Both the position numbers and the translations under genes were made by a program. Shown piece after piece: positions 26,201 through 41,200 of a stretch of DNA of 64,000 nucleotides. Numbering within the stretch: position 1 is the stretch's first letter; each line of letters starts with the position of its first letter. The stretch comes from Lutraria lutraria. Lineage: Eukaryota; Mollusca; Bivalvia; Venerida; Mactridae. Under the pieces are notes generated by a model. It was not told the origin of the DNA, searched no databases, and saw only the letters and a program-made list of their open reading frames with translations. Location: the NCBI GenBank assembly GCA_964023205.1, contig OZ026833.1:5420138-5484137 (forward strand), read 5' to 3'.

Positions 26201-29200
26201 GGTACACGCAACAGGCTGTAGATACTAGGATATATACACTGGGGTGTACATACAGGTTAAAAACCAAGTACATAATAACAAAAGAGAGAAAAACATATGT
26301 AGTAAAAAAACTTGATTGATGATTATTGCATATTCTATTAACAGACAAATCTAAATGCAATAATACAATAGGCTAAATATCTGCAAAATGTTCCAAATTT
26401 TGACAATATGCGCCATAGTGATTCTAACATGCTTTATCACATGACAGAAACAGAACAGAATCGTAAATGAATATTTATATTTATATAACCACATTTTAAT
26501 GCATTTCAAGTATTCAGTTAATTCAGGAAGTTATTTGAAATGATCTACTATAAAAACTACTTTACCTCCTCCAAACTGAAGAGTACTCCACCAATGGGAG
26601 CACCAAATGCTACACTGACACCTGCGGCAGACGCAGCAGACAGTACCTACAGAAACAAAATATCATCAACTACAACTAAATAGGAAATTCTGTAACTGAA
26701 GTCAGCCCTGTGAAAAAAGGCCACCCATAGGAAAGACAAAATGTGGCCTTTGTTGACAGGTTTATTCTGAGGTCTTTTTTTGCTTATTAGTCAATGATGA
26801 TTTTTAAAAGAATGTTCTTTATTCAAAGGGTGGCCTTTATTCAGAGGTGGCCACAAACAAAGGTTTGACTGTAGATAATTACATTGATATCATTAACACT
26901 CAGTCCATATACTGCTTAAATAAATGTTAAATTCTTAATGAAAATCCAAATAACTGGGAGATCTTATAGATTAATGAAAAATTACAAACTTTGAATAAGT
27001 TCCTAAATTCAAGTCAGGTTGAGGTAAAATGTAATTGCTTTGATGAATAAACTTAACATAAATATACAAACAGTAGATCTGTGCTGACTTACCTCCCTTT
27101 TCTTGGCCTCATTGCTGCCATACTTTGGAAACAAGTATGAGAATATGTTTCCACAGCAACAAGCAACATGTACATATGGCCCCTCTTTTCCGAGACTGAG
27201 CCCCGCAGCCACTGACAACATCATACCGATAGATTTAGTCAACAGGGTCCACTTTCCAAGGTAACCACGAATAATAAAACCACTTAATATTGTTTTAATC
27301 TGTAATAAACACCTGAGTATTAATATTTCATTTCAAATCAGAAACATAAATGTCAGCAAACTGAGTCGTTAATGTTAATAGAAAGCTGGAGAAAAAATGT
27401 CATATCAGCTAAATGCCAATTTCCTGAACACAGGAACCAAAGTCTGTTTCATTATGAAATAATGACAAAAATCAAATGGACGTATCCAGATTGATACTTG
27501 ACGACAGATTGATCATAAAACTGCCTCATAAGCAGTACCTAGAACAATTTACACATGGACATCAATATGGTCTTTAATTGTCAGTCAGACAAAACATTTC
27601 TTATCATGGAAGTGAAGATTCTCAATTTTCATTCAGTTTACAATAATAAACACTGGTACTAGATCAATCAAAGTATGCATGCAGGCATAGAATCAAGTGT
27701 GTCATTCCCTAACAAGGGTCAAGGTGAAGCAAACAAAAGACCATAAAAAAAAATTAAGTCTCCATATCACAGGCCTGTGATTGCTCCAAGAGCAAAAATT
27801 CTGAAATACCCTACCCCCACGACACCCCCTTAGACCTCACTCTTGTAAAACATCATTTTTGAGTAAGACAGACTGAATCTGGACCCTTTTGTTTCAAAGA
27901 TGTTTTAAAGATGATTTAAGATAAAAAAGAGGAAATCAGCTGAAAGGAGGAAGACATCCCTGTAATATCATATTGAAGTGATAGAAACATTACCTCAGGT
28001 ATACCAGATCCACAGGCATACGGAGCAAACACACGGACAAACATGGCTGCCGTGAGAGCAAACATACATCCCCATGTGATATAGAACATATACTTCACGA
28101 TGTAAGCTCCGCTACTTGATGACTTTATACCCATCATCTCAGCCCAGGAATACCACTGTAACAATAAATACACAAATCAAGTAAACATTTCAAGGGCTCA
28201 GCGCAACACTGTCGTAACTTGTTCTTATTTCAATACGAGTTACAACACTGTTGCGCTGAACCCCCAAATTTTGTTCACTCATGTTTCATGTCGCAGCAAC
28301 GGTCAGGGTCATTTAGCGACCCTCCCAGCTCTAACATTGGATGAATACCCTTGGTGTGTGTACACCTAAGTAGAACCACCACCTTCAGTAAGCTAGCCAG
28401 ACAGCTTCCTCATGTATGAAGTTTTGTCACTATGGGAATTCAAACCAAAGTCTATGCATAGTCAAAAACTAAGATTATTTGTTTTTTACCACAAAATTCC
28501 CGAATGTTTGTGAAGGAGTAATGCTCACTTTATAAGCAATATTCAGAACTTTAATCATCAAATGTTCTCTCAATCTTACTTTGTTTCTGCAGTCAAATAC
28601 ATTTTAAATAAGTAGAATTAAAATTTGAGAAATTGAAAATCACAAAATGTCAGCACTATGAAAATTACAGGCTATCTATTGGTTGATCTACCAGTAATCT
28701 GTTCTATTTGTCAATTTTCGATGCAGAAAAAATTGTTTTAGAAATAGTTACATAATTTGAGTTGCTTCTATATTTGGCCAGTCGGCAAGGATGTGGCAAC
28801 TTCATGTTAAAAATCACAGGAACTTAACGTCTTTTCTTTCAAACTTGTAAAGAATAAGAAAAAATCATGAACACATACCTGTGAACATCTTTCTTCATCT
28901 AATGTTGTATCATTGGCAGACCAGCAACATTGTTCTCTATTTAACCAGAATGCATCACGACATATCCCTTCCTTAATATCAGACAACCACGAAGCACCAA
29001 TGTCTATAATACCAGCTAATGCACCTGTAATAACAACACTGTGGGTTAGAGGTAAGTTTTCCTGAAGTCTGAAAACCAGTATTAAAATACTAGAATTTGA
29101 TTGGTTGCTCATGAATTCAGACTTTGAATTGACCAATGAAATTGCTGCATCCTGAGAATGGGCTGTCAATCATAATGTCATTTTTGATATAACACCCTAC

Positions 29201-32200
29201 TAAATTCAGTACTGAAAGTACTCATGAAAACTGAACGTACATACAGGTAAACTTGCACAACATGAAATGAGAACAAGGAGGAGCAGTGCTAAACCGGAGG
29301 TTGCGGGTTCGAATCCCGTCTGTGGCGGAATTTGACCGGAACCTTCACAGTCCCTTCTTTCGGCGCAAGTACTGGTCAGAATCCAGGAAGCAGTCATCGA
29401 GAGTAGTTGATATAAGTTGAAAGAACTTGCTCAACAATCAATGTTTTATAAATAAGTTTAAACTAAACGAGAACTAGTTTAACGATTGCATGGCAGATGT
29501 AGATAAACATAGTACTTAGGTCAGCATAAAAATTCATGCACGCCAAGCAAGTGATGGCTATGCAAAGCTGAACTATTGTTCAATTTCTAGAAATACTGAG
29601 CAACGTGAAATAATCAATACGAACCAGCAATCACACCAACAAGAAGCACACACATCCATCCTGACCAGGCATCATGTGCTCCTTGTATATACTCCATACA
29701 GCCATCTTGTTTCTTCTTAACAACTTGACGATGTCTCGTGCGATCACGTGCAACATCCCTTAGCCAATCAATCGTGTGGAAATCTTCATATTGTCCGATA
29801 CCTGGTGGCAGATCGTCCAATGTGTCCATGAGAGTTGAAGATCCTATAAGTACAAAAAAATTAATACATTTAGTTTAAATAAAGCAAGAAATTACTGTAC
29901 TACAATATTGGTATGTAACGTAAACCAGTGACTTAAGCCTCAGTCTGGTCAAGCTTCTTTATTTCACATTTATACATTTCAACTGTTTTCAAAACCATCA
30001 AGTTCCTCATATAAGAAACGTGAAAATAAATTATGCATCAATGATTTCTGGATTTGTTACAATTATGACAGGTTTCTTTCGTTCCGGTCCGCCCGTACAT
30101 TGCAAACAGGCTTCTTTCACGATAAGTCTGCGATTGACTCTTATAGTTTATGTTAATTACAATAGCACACAAGATTCATTGTACAATCAAGATCGCCTAC
30201 ATCATAAATTGATTGTTTTCATACATTTCCAACTAAAAGCACGCAAAACGTATTTGACTTGAGAATTTGTTTAACCTTTTTCCCTTTTTTCTAAGCAAAC
30301 CTGGTACAGTTCAGCCCAAATATTTAAATATGTTGAATATTACTAGCAAAATAAGGTCAGTCGGTCTCCATTATCATCATTATATATTTCTGGCCTTTAT
30401 GTACCATATAATAGTAAGATAAAAGACCAATCTCAAGTTTGTGGCCAGAACAAGTTTCTAAACTCAGTTTTCAGGGTAGCAAGACTTCATGATATGGGAT
30501 CAAATCTCAGAACTACACTCAGAAGTATCCTATTGCTTTCTATTTCTACACTTTTATCAACTACTGCAAGTCTGCAATCCAAATAAAGCATCAAAGATCT
30601 TGGCGTGACAAATGAAAATGAACATTCAATGCAGTACATAAATCTGGTGATGTAATGCTGGGAAAACTTGACTACACAGTAAGAAATTACAAAATGTTTC
30701 TCACTGATCATAATTACCTACCAGGCTAAAAGTCCCGTAAAAAAATGTTAGACCTAAGTTTCCCCGCTGGACAGGAAATAACCAAATAAGGGCATGTCCA
30801 TCTTAATTACAGACAGTAGCTGAATGGTCCAATGACATTAAGCAATACATAAACATGCTGGGAGAATATTCCACATCCAGATTGCTAGCAGACATTTTAC
30901 AAAGAAGACATTTTTCAATCTTCTAATCGGAGTCAGCAATATATTTTTTATCTCCTCTGCGAAGAGTTGACTAACATCTTAAATAAAAGGCAAAAAAAAT
31001 CTGCAGGACATTCAGCGAAGTCAGTGAGTATATTGCGTATACATGAGGTAAATCTATCAGACAAGTCTGTCGGTCCAGCGCCTTTTGCGAAGTCTGTGCT
31101 TAGCCTAAAATTCACATTAGGCCAGAAAAAATGAAATAAAACAAAACATTTATTGGTCAGGAAATCATTAACATGACTTGATTAAAATTGGTTAACAAAT
31201 ATATCACAACAATTCATATACAGTCATATCTCCAGATTAAGACCACAATTTGGCTCAAATATCTTTTCATCTCAGACTGATCAAATCATGACCCTCTTAT
31301 ACACAACCACCAGACATCTCAGAATACATGAATTATGATTATGAGGCTAGATCTTTGATACAACGGTGAAGAAAATGAAGGTAGTACAAAAATTTTGTTC
31401 TTTCGAAAAAAAATTAATTATTAATCAAAATCTAATTTTTGAGAATTTTGAGTATAATGAGCTTCTATCATTCATCATTGAATTTTATGACTTACATAGT
31501 GAAAATAAGATACACAGAAAAACAGATTCATTAATTCTCATTATGGTCGTCTGATGTTGGTTTAGTTTATTATTCTAGACGTCAACAGCAGGGAAATCTT
31601 AGCAGGATCAAGTTCAGGAAGGCATTTATAATATATTTATATTACATTCTCAAAGCTAATACCAGTATTAGGAGACATTCACAAAATTTTACATTTTCAC
31701 AGCTGAATTCATACAATTATGTACAATTTGCATCCATTCCCGATGAAGTAACATCATTCCATAAGGTCATCAAAATCAACCAAATTCTGCAATATATCTC
31801 CAACATTTATCAAAACTGCGAAGTCTGCAATGTATACTTATACAACAAGTGGTACTATTTTTCAACGAGGATGAGAGGCGTCACTGTTTTGTCACTACAT
31901 AACAAGAGGGCCACGATGGCCCTTTATCGCTCACCTGAGAACAAAGGCCAATAATTAATGACCAGGTAGTATAGTTTCCATCTCGTAAAACTAATTTTTA
32001 CGTAGATTTTGAGATAAAAAAAAACAATGAAGGTATAATACTGTTAAACAAGCTAAAATATAGCAAATTTTCTAAGTCAAGGGCCAAAAACTCTTGAAGT
32101 TCTGGTTTGATTCCGCCCATAATTGAACTTGTCCAAGATCTTTTGGTTATACACATTTATTGAAAATATTATTAGGATTGGTGAATAAATGAAGGCGCAA

Positions 32201-35200
32201 GAGTGCAAACAAGCTAAATATAGCAAATTTTGTAATTCAAGGGCCCATAACTCTAGAAATTGTCCGATTTTGCCCATAATCAAACTTAGAAATGATTTTG
32301 ATTGACATGGTTCTATCCCTACAACTACTAGCGGCAATTACAGAAAATCTACCTCTTTCAACAAAATTCACAAGTTACAAAACAACCTCGATCATGGCAC
32401 CAAAAGGATGATTAAAGCTTACAGTTAAAATGTATGGGACATTTTCTGATCAGCTTAAAGTTTGAAAGTTTCCTAGAATCCAATTATAACCATCCCTTAA
32501 CAATACAGCATCGAGTTGATAATTGGTTCTCCAGATCTTTTGTTTCACAAACTTCTATAATCGGATCAAGTCAAGTGGATAAATCAATCACATTGTAAAT
32601 ACATACTGTATAAATTGGACAGTCCTAAGCTGCGGCCTGTCAGTGAAAAGTAAATGGATCAGTTATTGATAGTCTATAGATACAAATAACTTGACATCTT
32701 ACAAATTGTCTTAGAACAGTTCTTGAATTATGATATGTTCGATTTATGATAAAACCAAAAGAGCAAAGACCATTACTAGACCATGGTAGAAAATTTCATC
32801 TAAAACTTAAATATTTTGGGACTGATCAAAAGTTCTGTCAGTTTTGAGTATCTTCAGTATTTTGATTATGTCAGCAAACAGTGTGTCAGTCATACGAAGA
32901 CAGTTTTTGACCATCAGATATATGACAATATTTGTTTGTAATCCACCATTGACATAATGATGTTGAAACCCGTCATACACAGTCCCCTTATACCGTTAAA
33001 CAAAAGAAATGTTGCAACAATTTACCAACACATTTTCTACAGTCATACAAGCTTCAGCCATGGAATAAACTAGCAACTATCCATACAGAAATTAAATCCT
33101 AGAATAATATATGAGTCAGGAAATTATTCTAGTGACAGCTTTTTAACAGAATCTAATTCTTTGGATTTGAATATTTATATTAATTCACAAAGATACACAT
33201 GAGTGACAGGTACCTAGACAACTCACGGCCGTATTCATTAATTCTAATTTATTTCATATCAATTTCCAACTCTAATTCATTAATGGAATATCTTGAACAA
33301 TTTAATCAATAATATCATTCAAACCAATTATGTATGACTCGACCAGTTGGAAAGAACACGGAAATCTCATGCACAGGAAGGAAACTTGTTAATCTGTCAT
33401 AAAAATATGCAAGTCGTATTCTAGATGTCATATCCATGTAAATAATACATGCCATCATCATAAGTCATCATCATGTTGTGTTCTAATACAGGTTTTTTTT
33501 ATTTTGGACAAGTAGATGACTCTGGGTGCTGGTAAAATGGCAAAAAATACACCATAAATAAGAGAGAATATTCACGATGCACATAATACAAATATATTTT
33601 TTTGTGGGAAATATAGCTCATTAAAGTTATTTTCTGAGGGGAAGATATTGACTATCAGCGTCACTTTCTTAGTAAAAAACCTGTATTGTTAATATCACAG
33701 CAGGAAAACAATCTGTGTTTATTGATTCAGCAATACAATTTAGATATTCTGAAAACTGAGAGAAGTGGTACAATAATGAAATTATAGGTTGTGAACAATT
33801 TTACCAATGATAAACCATTACAGTGTGAAATGTTATACCAGTACATAACCATTAATGGAGACACTTAAAGAGCTCTTTGTCTCCTAATAAAATATCTATC
33901 AGGATTGAGAAAATTCACCAAATTTGTGCCTTCCATAAAAATTGGCTGTTTGAATTTATACGACCGACAAATCAAAATGTCTTTTAGTAATTCAGACAAT
34001 TTTTTTTCGTTCTTTCTCATTTTTTTGTAGAACAAGCATGATACATTTTGTATAATGTAACAAAAACAAGACACTGCATTAAATATACTCAAATAATCCC
34101 AGTGGTAAGCATATCTACTTAAACTCATACAGACGGACAGACACAGCATTCACTATACTATACGCCCCACCATCTAATTTATAATACCTACAGTTAAAAG
34201 TTCAGGTTATAAAAGTAATAAAAAAATAAGATTTATACAGTTACATTAAAACTTATTTTAATGAAACTCATAACAAAGGACAGCTATTTATTTCAGTGGG
34301 TTTAATGCTGTTTGTCAACAATACACTTATATACTTACTTTGATGGGTTCACCTAACAAGCTGTTTTGTACTTAATATTTACTTTTCAATAAGGAGTCAA
34401 CAACTTCACCACATAATTATGGAGGAAATTCGAGACTTGTCAAATTTTTCAATAGAAGGACATGACCGACTGTAACCAAGATTCAAATCTAAAGTGCTGG
34501 TTACAAGTCCACTAACCACTGGACCACAGACACAGCTAGGTGTTTAGACAATGTTTTAGTTTTCTGACAAGTGACCATATAACAAGCTGAGCATCATTTA
34601 GGAGATAATTATTATGATATACAATTGAAGCTATTTGTCAAACTCGTCACAATTTTAACAAACCACAAGAACAAGGAATATAAAAGAAAAGGCAAAAAAA
34701 ATTCTAAAGATTAGCAATTTTCAAAATAAACATGTTTTAAAATATCATGTGTCGAATTTTAAAATATTCTATTAAAACAGTATCATTTCTTGATCTATGA
34801 CATGCAATTCTGAAACATGAAATTTCAGAAAATATAATAATAATATTATACGTCCACATCTCTTGACAGAAACATCAATCATTAGAGATAATACATGCAA
34901 TTTTAACCACATAACGGATCATTGTAGAGAGTTCATAATGATATTTGCACGTCATTTGAGAAAATTTATTTCCATGTGGTTTCAATCATGTTTATTTATT
35001 TTCAAATCTAAATGCTGAAACGCTCATTAAAGTTGTTTCATAAATGAAAATCGCAAGTATAAAACAATGCTCCTGGAAAATTATAACAATATGCACCAGA
35101 TGTTGATATGTTTAATTGCTGTTTACCAACTCTCCCCTAATAAATGTCACATGTAATTAAATAAACAACATTTATATTTCAATTACTTGTACTTCAATTT

Positions 35201-38200
35201 CCAAACACACAGGAGGTGGGGTACTACCGGTAATTAAAAGTGTGGGGGGGGAGTGCGCTAATTAGAGGATTATTAATAAGAGGTGTTAATTTAAGTGATG
35301 ATATTAAAAGGAGGGCGTTTATTAGAGGGATGTTAACTCAAAGGAAGGATGTTCATTAAGAAATATTTGATTATATTGACAATGAAGCACATGATCTGGT
35401 TTCACTGTTCATCAACAGTCACTATAATGCAAGTCTTGACAATAACCAATGTTACTGGTGGCATATTTTTGGAAAATTGAGACTGAAGCCCATCATTCAT
35501 GTATCACACCATCTTCATTCCACAACTGAACTGAGTACCAGAAACATTTGTTGAGGCAGGAATCACATATTCATGAACCATTACTGAAATAATTTCTGGT
35601 TCTTGGCTTTGTTGTGAAGTGAAAGGTGTAATGTACACCTTCACTTCATAACAAAGCCAAGAACCAGAAACATTCAGTGAGGCTGGTACTCCACATTCCT
35701 GAACATCTACACTCTCTCTTCACCACACAGCTGAGTACAAGGAAAGATTGTTTGAGGTCTCATGTCCACAACTGAGCAGAGAGCAAAAACAACAACATTT
35801 GTTGAGACTCATCACCATCTCTGAGACTGGTACCCCTAATTCATGTACCTCATCACCTTCATTCAACACCTGGGTTGAGACTGGTACCCCTAATTCATGT
35901 ACCTCATCACCTTCATTCAACACCTGGGTTGAGACTGGTACCCCTTATTCATGTACCTCATTACCTTCATTCAACACCTGGGTTGAGACTGGTACCCCTA
36001 ATTCATGTACCTAATCACCAAGCTCACAAGAACAAAGAGCCACGCACTGGATTCAGTCAAAAACATCAATATTTGCTTTGAAATAAAATATACAACAAAG
36101 GATGAAACTAAAATAGGACAACCAGTCAGAAGTAATTAAATGACATCATTAGTATGCATAAGTTACAGGGGACAAAGTAATTAACTATTTCCCTGTATTT
36201 AGAATAGTTTTTCCATTTCTATGCAAATCTGTACAAAAAAAACTCCTATGAATGGAAAATGGCTGTGATTTTTTTCATAACAGATGATAAATCAACACGT
36301 CAGTACAAGACACTTAGCTTAGTGATGCTTCTTGCGCTGTTTTGACTAATGAGAATGTATTGTGTTCCATACAACATACTACAAAGTATAATTCACACTT
36401 AAACATAAAAAACTTGCTAGAAATCGAATCAATACGTCCTTTTCATTGCCTCAATAAATGGCATTAACATTGACAAATGAATAAAAGTTCATTAGACCCA
36501 CATTTTGTTCAAACGATCCTATATCAAGATTCGAACACCTCTGACTTTACTGTTGATGCATCAATACTTTAGGAAACATCTCTTTCGCATTAACACAAAA
36601 CAGGCGAGAAAGTGGCTGACTTTTCAAACATGCTTATTGATTGTAAACTAGTTCTTAGAGAATGAATGATCTTTCGTTGAAGCATTGACTGTAAATCAAC
36701 AAGAGACTATTGTACGAAATCTATGTTGTACAATATAATTAATACTTTGACAAACCAATAAAAGTTCTACAATAAACCACAAACATCATCACATGGTAAC
36801 ATCAAGGTAGAAATACAATTGAACAATTTATGACTAAAGAAATCAACACTATGGACAAACAAACACTATATGCCCTCCACATCAGTTGAAGCTGATACAC
36901 ATTTCAAAATACTGATTATTTCAGCAGAAAATATGTTGGAAACTTAAAAGTAAATATTAGCCTCTGTAAGTGGAAGAAAGGCTCTCCATGTGATGATTTG
37001 AAGAGAGTGGCTTATACAAAGATCTGGTAATGAAATTATTGGAAAGTAAATTATTTTTACAGCTTATACCTTGTCTGAAGTACATAGAACAATATTATTT
37101 TAGTAATACATTACATACTGAAAATACAAAATATGAAAAAGAGGCACAATTGGACTGTTTATTTTAGAAGTATCAATATATAAATACATTTCCTAATATA
37201 TCAACATCGTCAATATGCAAAAATCTGAATCAATGACAGTACTACCTTACTTCACATTTATCTATTTCATCGGATATAATGCCATTTTCAACATTATTTC
37301 AGTTACACCTTGGCGAGCATTTATCCTAACCAGCTTCCCTGGACTTCATTTAGGCCTTAACCAGTACTAACCACATTATCTATCAGCAAGCTACTACCAA
37401 GTTACTCCACATAATTCAGAGGTGGAGGACAATTTAACACAGGATGTAATATCTTCAGTCAAATTTGTCACTGACAGTATGAGCCTCCCACGGGGTTCAA
37501 ACTCACAACCTCTTGATCAGTAGACCAATGCTCTGACCACAGAGCTAACCCGGCAGGCTACCTTACTTCACAAATTGTCAAATAACAATATTTCAGTTAT
37601 ATACAGCAGACAGTCCACCATACCAGTTTTCCTGGACTATATCTTCAACAAGATGCAGGCAACTTCTCCACATCTTGGAAGAAAATCAACATTTTGTCAA
37701 ATTTACACAGAAGGGTATGGTACATGTAGTTTGTTGCATAAAATTCAATATTTTATGTAAGTTTAGACGATTCATTCAGGAGTAATTTGACCTTGATTTT
37801 AAAAGGTAGTATACTGTGTACATTAGCATACAATTTAAACAGGGTTAAATTTAGCAATGTTTATTTGTTATTTTACAAGGTTTTGTAATGAATGTATGGA
37901 TTTTAATTGATTTATCAGAATACTTTTATTTCAATCACAGTCCACTATTAGCGAAAAGTCATGTTTAGAGGTACCAAAACTGACACTATGTTTTTTCGCC
38001 CCTTCCCCTGTGGTTTCAGACAATGTAAACCTGAAGTACAACAATATTTGGGAATGAATGGTTCATCCAATGTAAGAAAAAGTATTTTTTAGAAAAAAAA
38101 ATTTTTGTGATCAACCTCCCTTTCTTTATTTTAGTCAAGTAACCATGAATTTGATTATGTCTTATTTTGCCTTAAATTAGTCTGCAACTGTAGATAACAT

Positions 38201-41200
38201 CAAAGAGGTTTCCATCGTTTCATTTGCTTCAGAGAGATAAACTGATATGATCCAAAAACAAACGCTTTCAAAAAATAAAAAAATAAAACTTTCCGAATTC
38301 AGCTTCCCCCATACAGTTTTGTGGTGGAACAGTTTTATTGAACTATCTGTACATGGACAATCCATTACAGAACCATCTAGTAAACTGTCTAATGTGTTGT
38401 TGTACAAACATTAACTTTTTTGTACCAATAATCACAAGACAGATAAAATCACAATGTTCAGTGCTACCAAATATAACTATGGGATGTGGAATTAGAATTC
38501 AAGAAATTTTGTTAGTCCCTTAAAATTTGCTTGTTTGTTGATTTGTTTAGTTGTTTGTTTGTTGATTTTGTTTTGTAACTTGTTTGTTGATTTTGTTTTG
38601 TAACTTGTTTGTTGATTTTGTTTTGTAACTTGTTTGTTGATTTTGTTTTGTAACTTGTTTGTTGATTTTGTTTTGTAACTTGTTTGTTGATTTTGTTTTG
38701 TAACTTGTTTGTTGATTATGTTTTGTAATTTGTTTGTTGATTTTCACTTTGTTTTGTTCATTATTAAATTCTGTTAATCATTTTCCCTGCTTCTGTTTGA
38801 CGTCATGATATTTTGTCAATGCAATTTCAGTAACAGAAGACAGCCAATGCTTAGAGATCAACTTCATGTCAAGTTTCTTCTTAAACAGAATTCATGGAGT
38901 TACAACTGTATCGCTGAATTTCATTATCACATTTTTTTACTGAAATTGAATTTAACACCAACAGCCAGGGGGTCACCAAATGTGACCCTTAAGCCTTTAT
39001 GTTTGAGGAAGTTATCTTTCACACAATTACTGCATAGAACCATCAACCTTCTGTAAGCTAGCCGGCCAGCTTCCTTACACGTGAAATTTGATACAGAGTG
39101 AGATTCAAACTGTCAATAGTGAGGGGATTGTGATTATTAGTCAGAGCCCATTACCACCCAACCATGAAGTCCTTTCAATATCTCAAGCTTTCAGTACGTT
39201 CGAAATAAAAACATTCCAAAATGATTTTCTTCAACAGACTGCTTTGGCAATAATAAAAGTTGTAGACAATTTTAAAAATTTAGTCAAGTAACTTGAACTG
39301 CTGGTACAGTCATACCTGTGCTAGTGGCGACCTCCTAATAAAGGCCACATTTTGTCTTTCCAAAAGGATGGTCTTTATTCACGAGTTTCACAGCACTTTG
39401 TTCTGGCCCAACATGTGTCCACGATCAAATCATGACGAAATTTCTGACAGATAAATATTTAATAAGGATTGCGTAAGAATTAATCAGTTGTTGAGAATTC
39501 ACGCCAGCTTGATAGTGACATTCAGAGAAGTAATTATTAAGATAGCGTGTCAGGGACAAAATGCTAACAGATCTTTTGAATTTCGTCGGGAAAATATTAG
39601 GAAATCCAAGAAGATTCACCACTGAAAATGAATACGAATGCACGGTGTACTTTAGAATCAATGAAAACTGAATTCTATTCTAGCAACTGAGCCAGATTTT
39701 CTAAAAGACTGTTCCTTAACAAATACCCCTTCCAAAATTCAGTCCCCTAATCAATGAGATGGTTACGCAACAGATAACCTTAGTCTTTTAAGGATGGCTG
39801 CATATACATGTAAATTATGAGATATGATGATACTTGACTCAGTCATAATTTATTTTATTTATAATGCTCTCATACCAACAGGTGGTAGACACTAACTAAT
39901 AATGAAATATCGAAACAGAATATATTGCCCAAGGATAATTAAATGTTGGATATAGCAACCATGCCTGTTCAGTTGAATATATTCAAAAAGCTTAACTAAG
40001 ATGAAATTGTAATGGTTGTATAGAAATGTGGAATTGTTACTGAAAATGTTTAATACAAAAAATAATTTATATCATCTACAATGCTATACAGTCAAGCCAG
40101 AGATAATGACCACCTATGAGGAGTATTCCCCAGTGAAGTACAGTCACACTATATGGATATAAATTTTTAAAATATTATACAAGGTCATATTTCCTTTCAC
40201 TGGCCCTTGTTCACAAGTTCAACTGTATGCACACAATGACTAAAAGATTTTATTGTCAGTTAATTATTCTGTATCTCAGGCATACAAATATTTTTCTAAC
40301 CATGTAAACTCATGTTATAATAATTCTGTAACTAACTATAGACCCAAATCATTACATCCTATTTTAATTAACAATCACAATTACAGGAATCACATCAGTG
40401 AGTCATTTTAGGGTATAAACTAACGATCTACACAGGGATAATATTTCCTATTTCATTTGGCTTTAGTTCCCTTTTTTCAACAATTTTTAGCTGGTTCACT
40501 TAACCAGTTTTCCTGGACTATAATTCTAACCAACACTTACTTACTCTTCCACAGGGAACCAGCAACTTCCCCAAATGTTGAGGAAAACCGAAGTTGTTGT
40601 CAAATTTTCATAGAAGGGTATGACCTGTGGTGACCGTGAATCGAACCCAGATCGCCGGGTTACAATTAAATCCAGCCCACTAACCACTGGACCTGACTGT
40701 CACTCAAGGATATTAACGATGATGAAGATGATGGTAATAATGATAATAATGATACTGAATATCCACTCTTTTATTAGCATATACATGTACACTAATTATC
40801 ATTCCACTGCCCTTTTTATGAACCCTCTCCCCCATACACGAAATTAGTGACTAACCAACAATGCTTTAATAAAGAAAATTGTGTCCAAAAAAATATTATT
40901 TAGGTAACAATAACTTGATTGATAAACTAAAAAGGTTTCAAAAGTTTCATTCCTGGAAATGTTAATTACAAAGCACTTGCTATACTACAATATTCAAATT
41001 AAGGTTATCTAAAGACATAAGAACAAATTCAAAGAATAATTACTGCCATATTAAAGTACAGGTACCATCTGGTGCCTAGTGCTAACATACATACTTCACT
41101 TTAACCTGTTACAATTTTATACAGCATGTTGGGACTGTCACTAAAATATTATTTCAGAATAAAAACTCACCATTTTCATTATGTTTTGGTCCATCTAAAT

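Larger units (their letters stand above)
29844..41170 (-). other. Intron 1 of the CLC short form (11.3 kb)
   Basis: No additional coding exon could be supported. It holds SINE copies, a truncated AACAAGAG element, a 54-bp and a 25-bp tandem array, and a 78-bp palindrome, all listed separately. Confidence 0.7.

Noticed and set aside
29281..29331. A tRNA gene
   Set aside because: Only the T-arm half is present; no D arm or matching acceptor stem could be found.
35720..36081. Overlapping frames on both strands
   Set aside because: A 54-bp tandem repeat keeps every frame without a stop open; no coding evidence.
38547..38747. Lysine/asparagine/glutamine-rich minus-strand frame
   Set aside because: Direct translation of the 25-bp low-complexity array.
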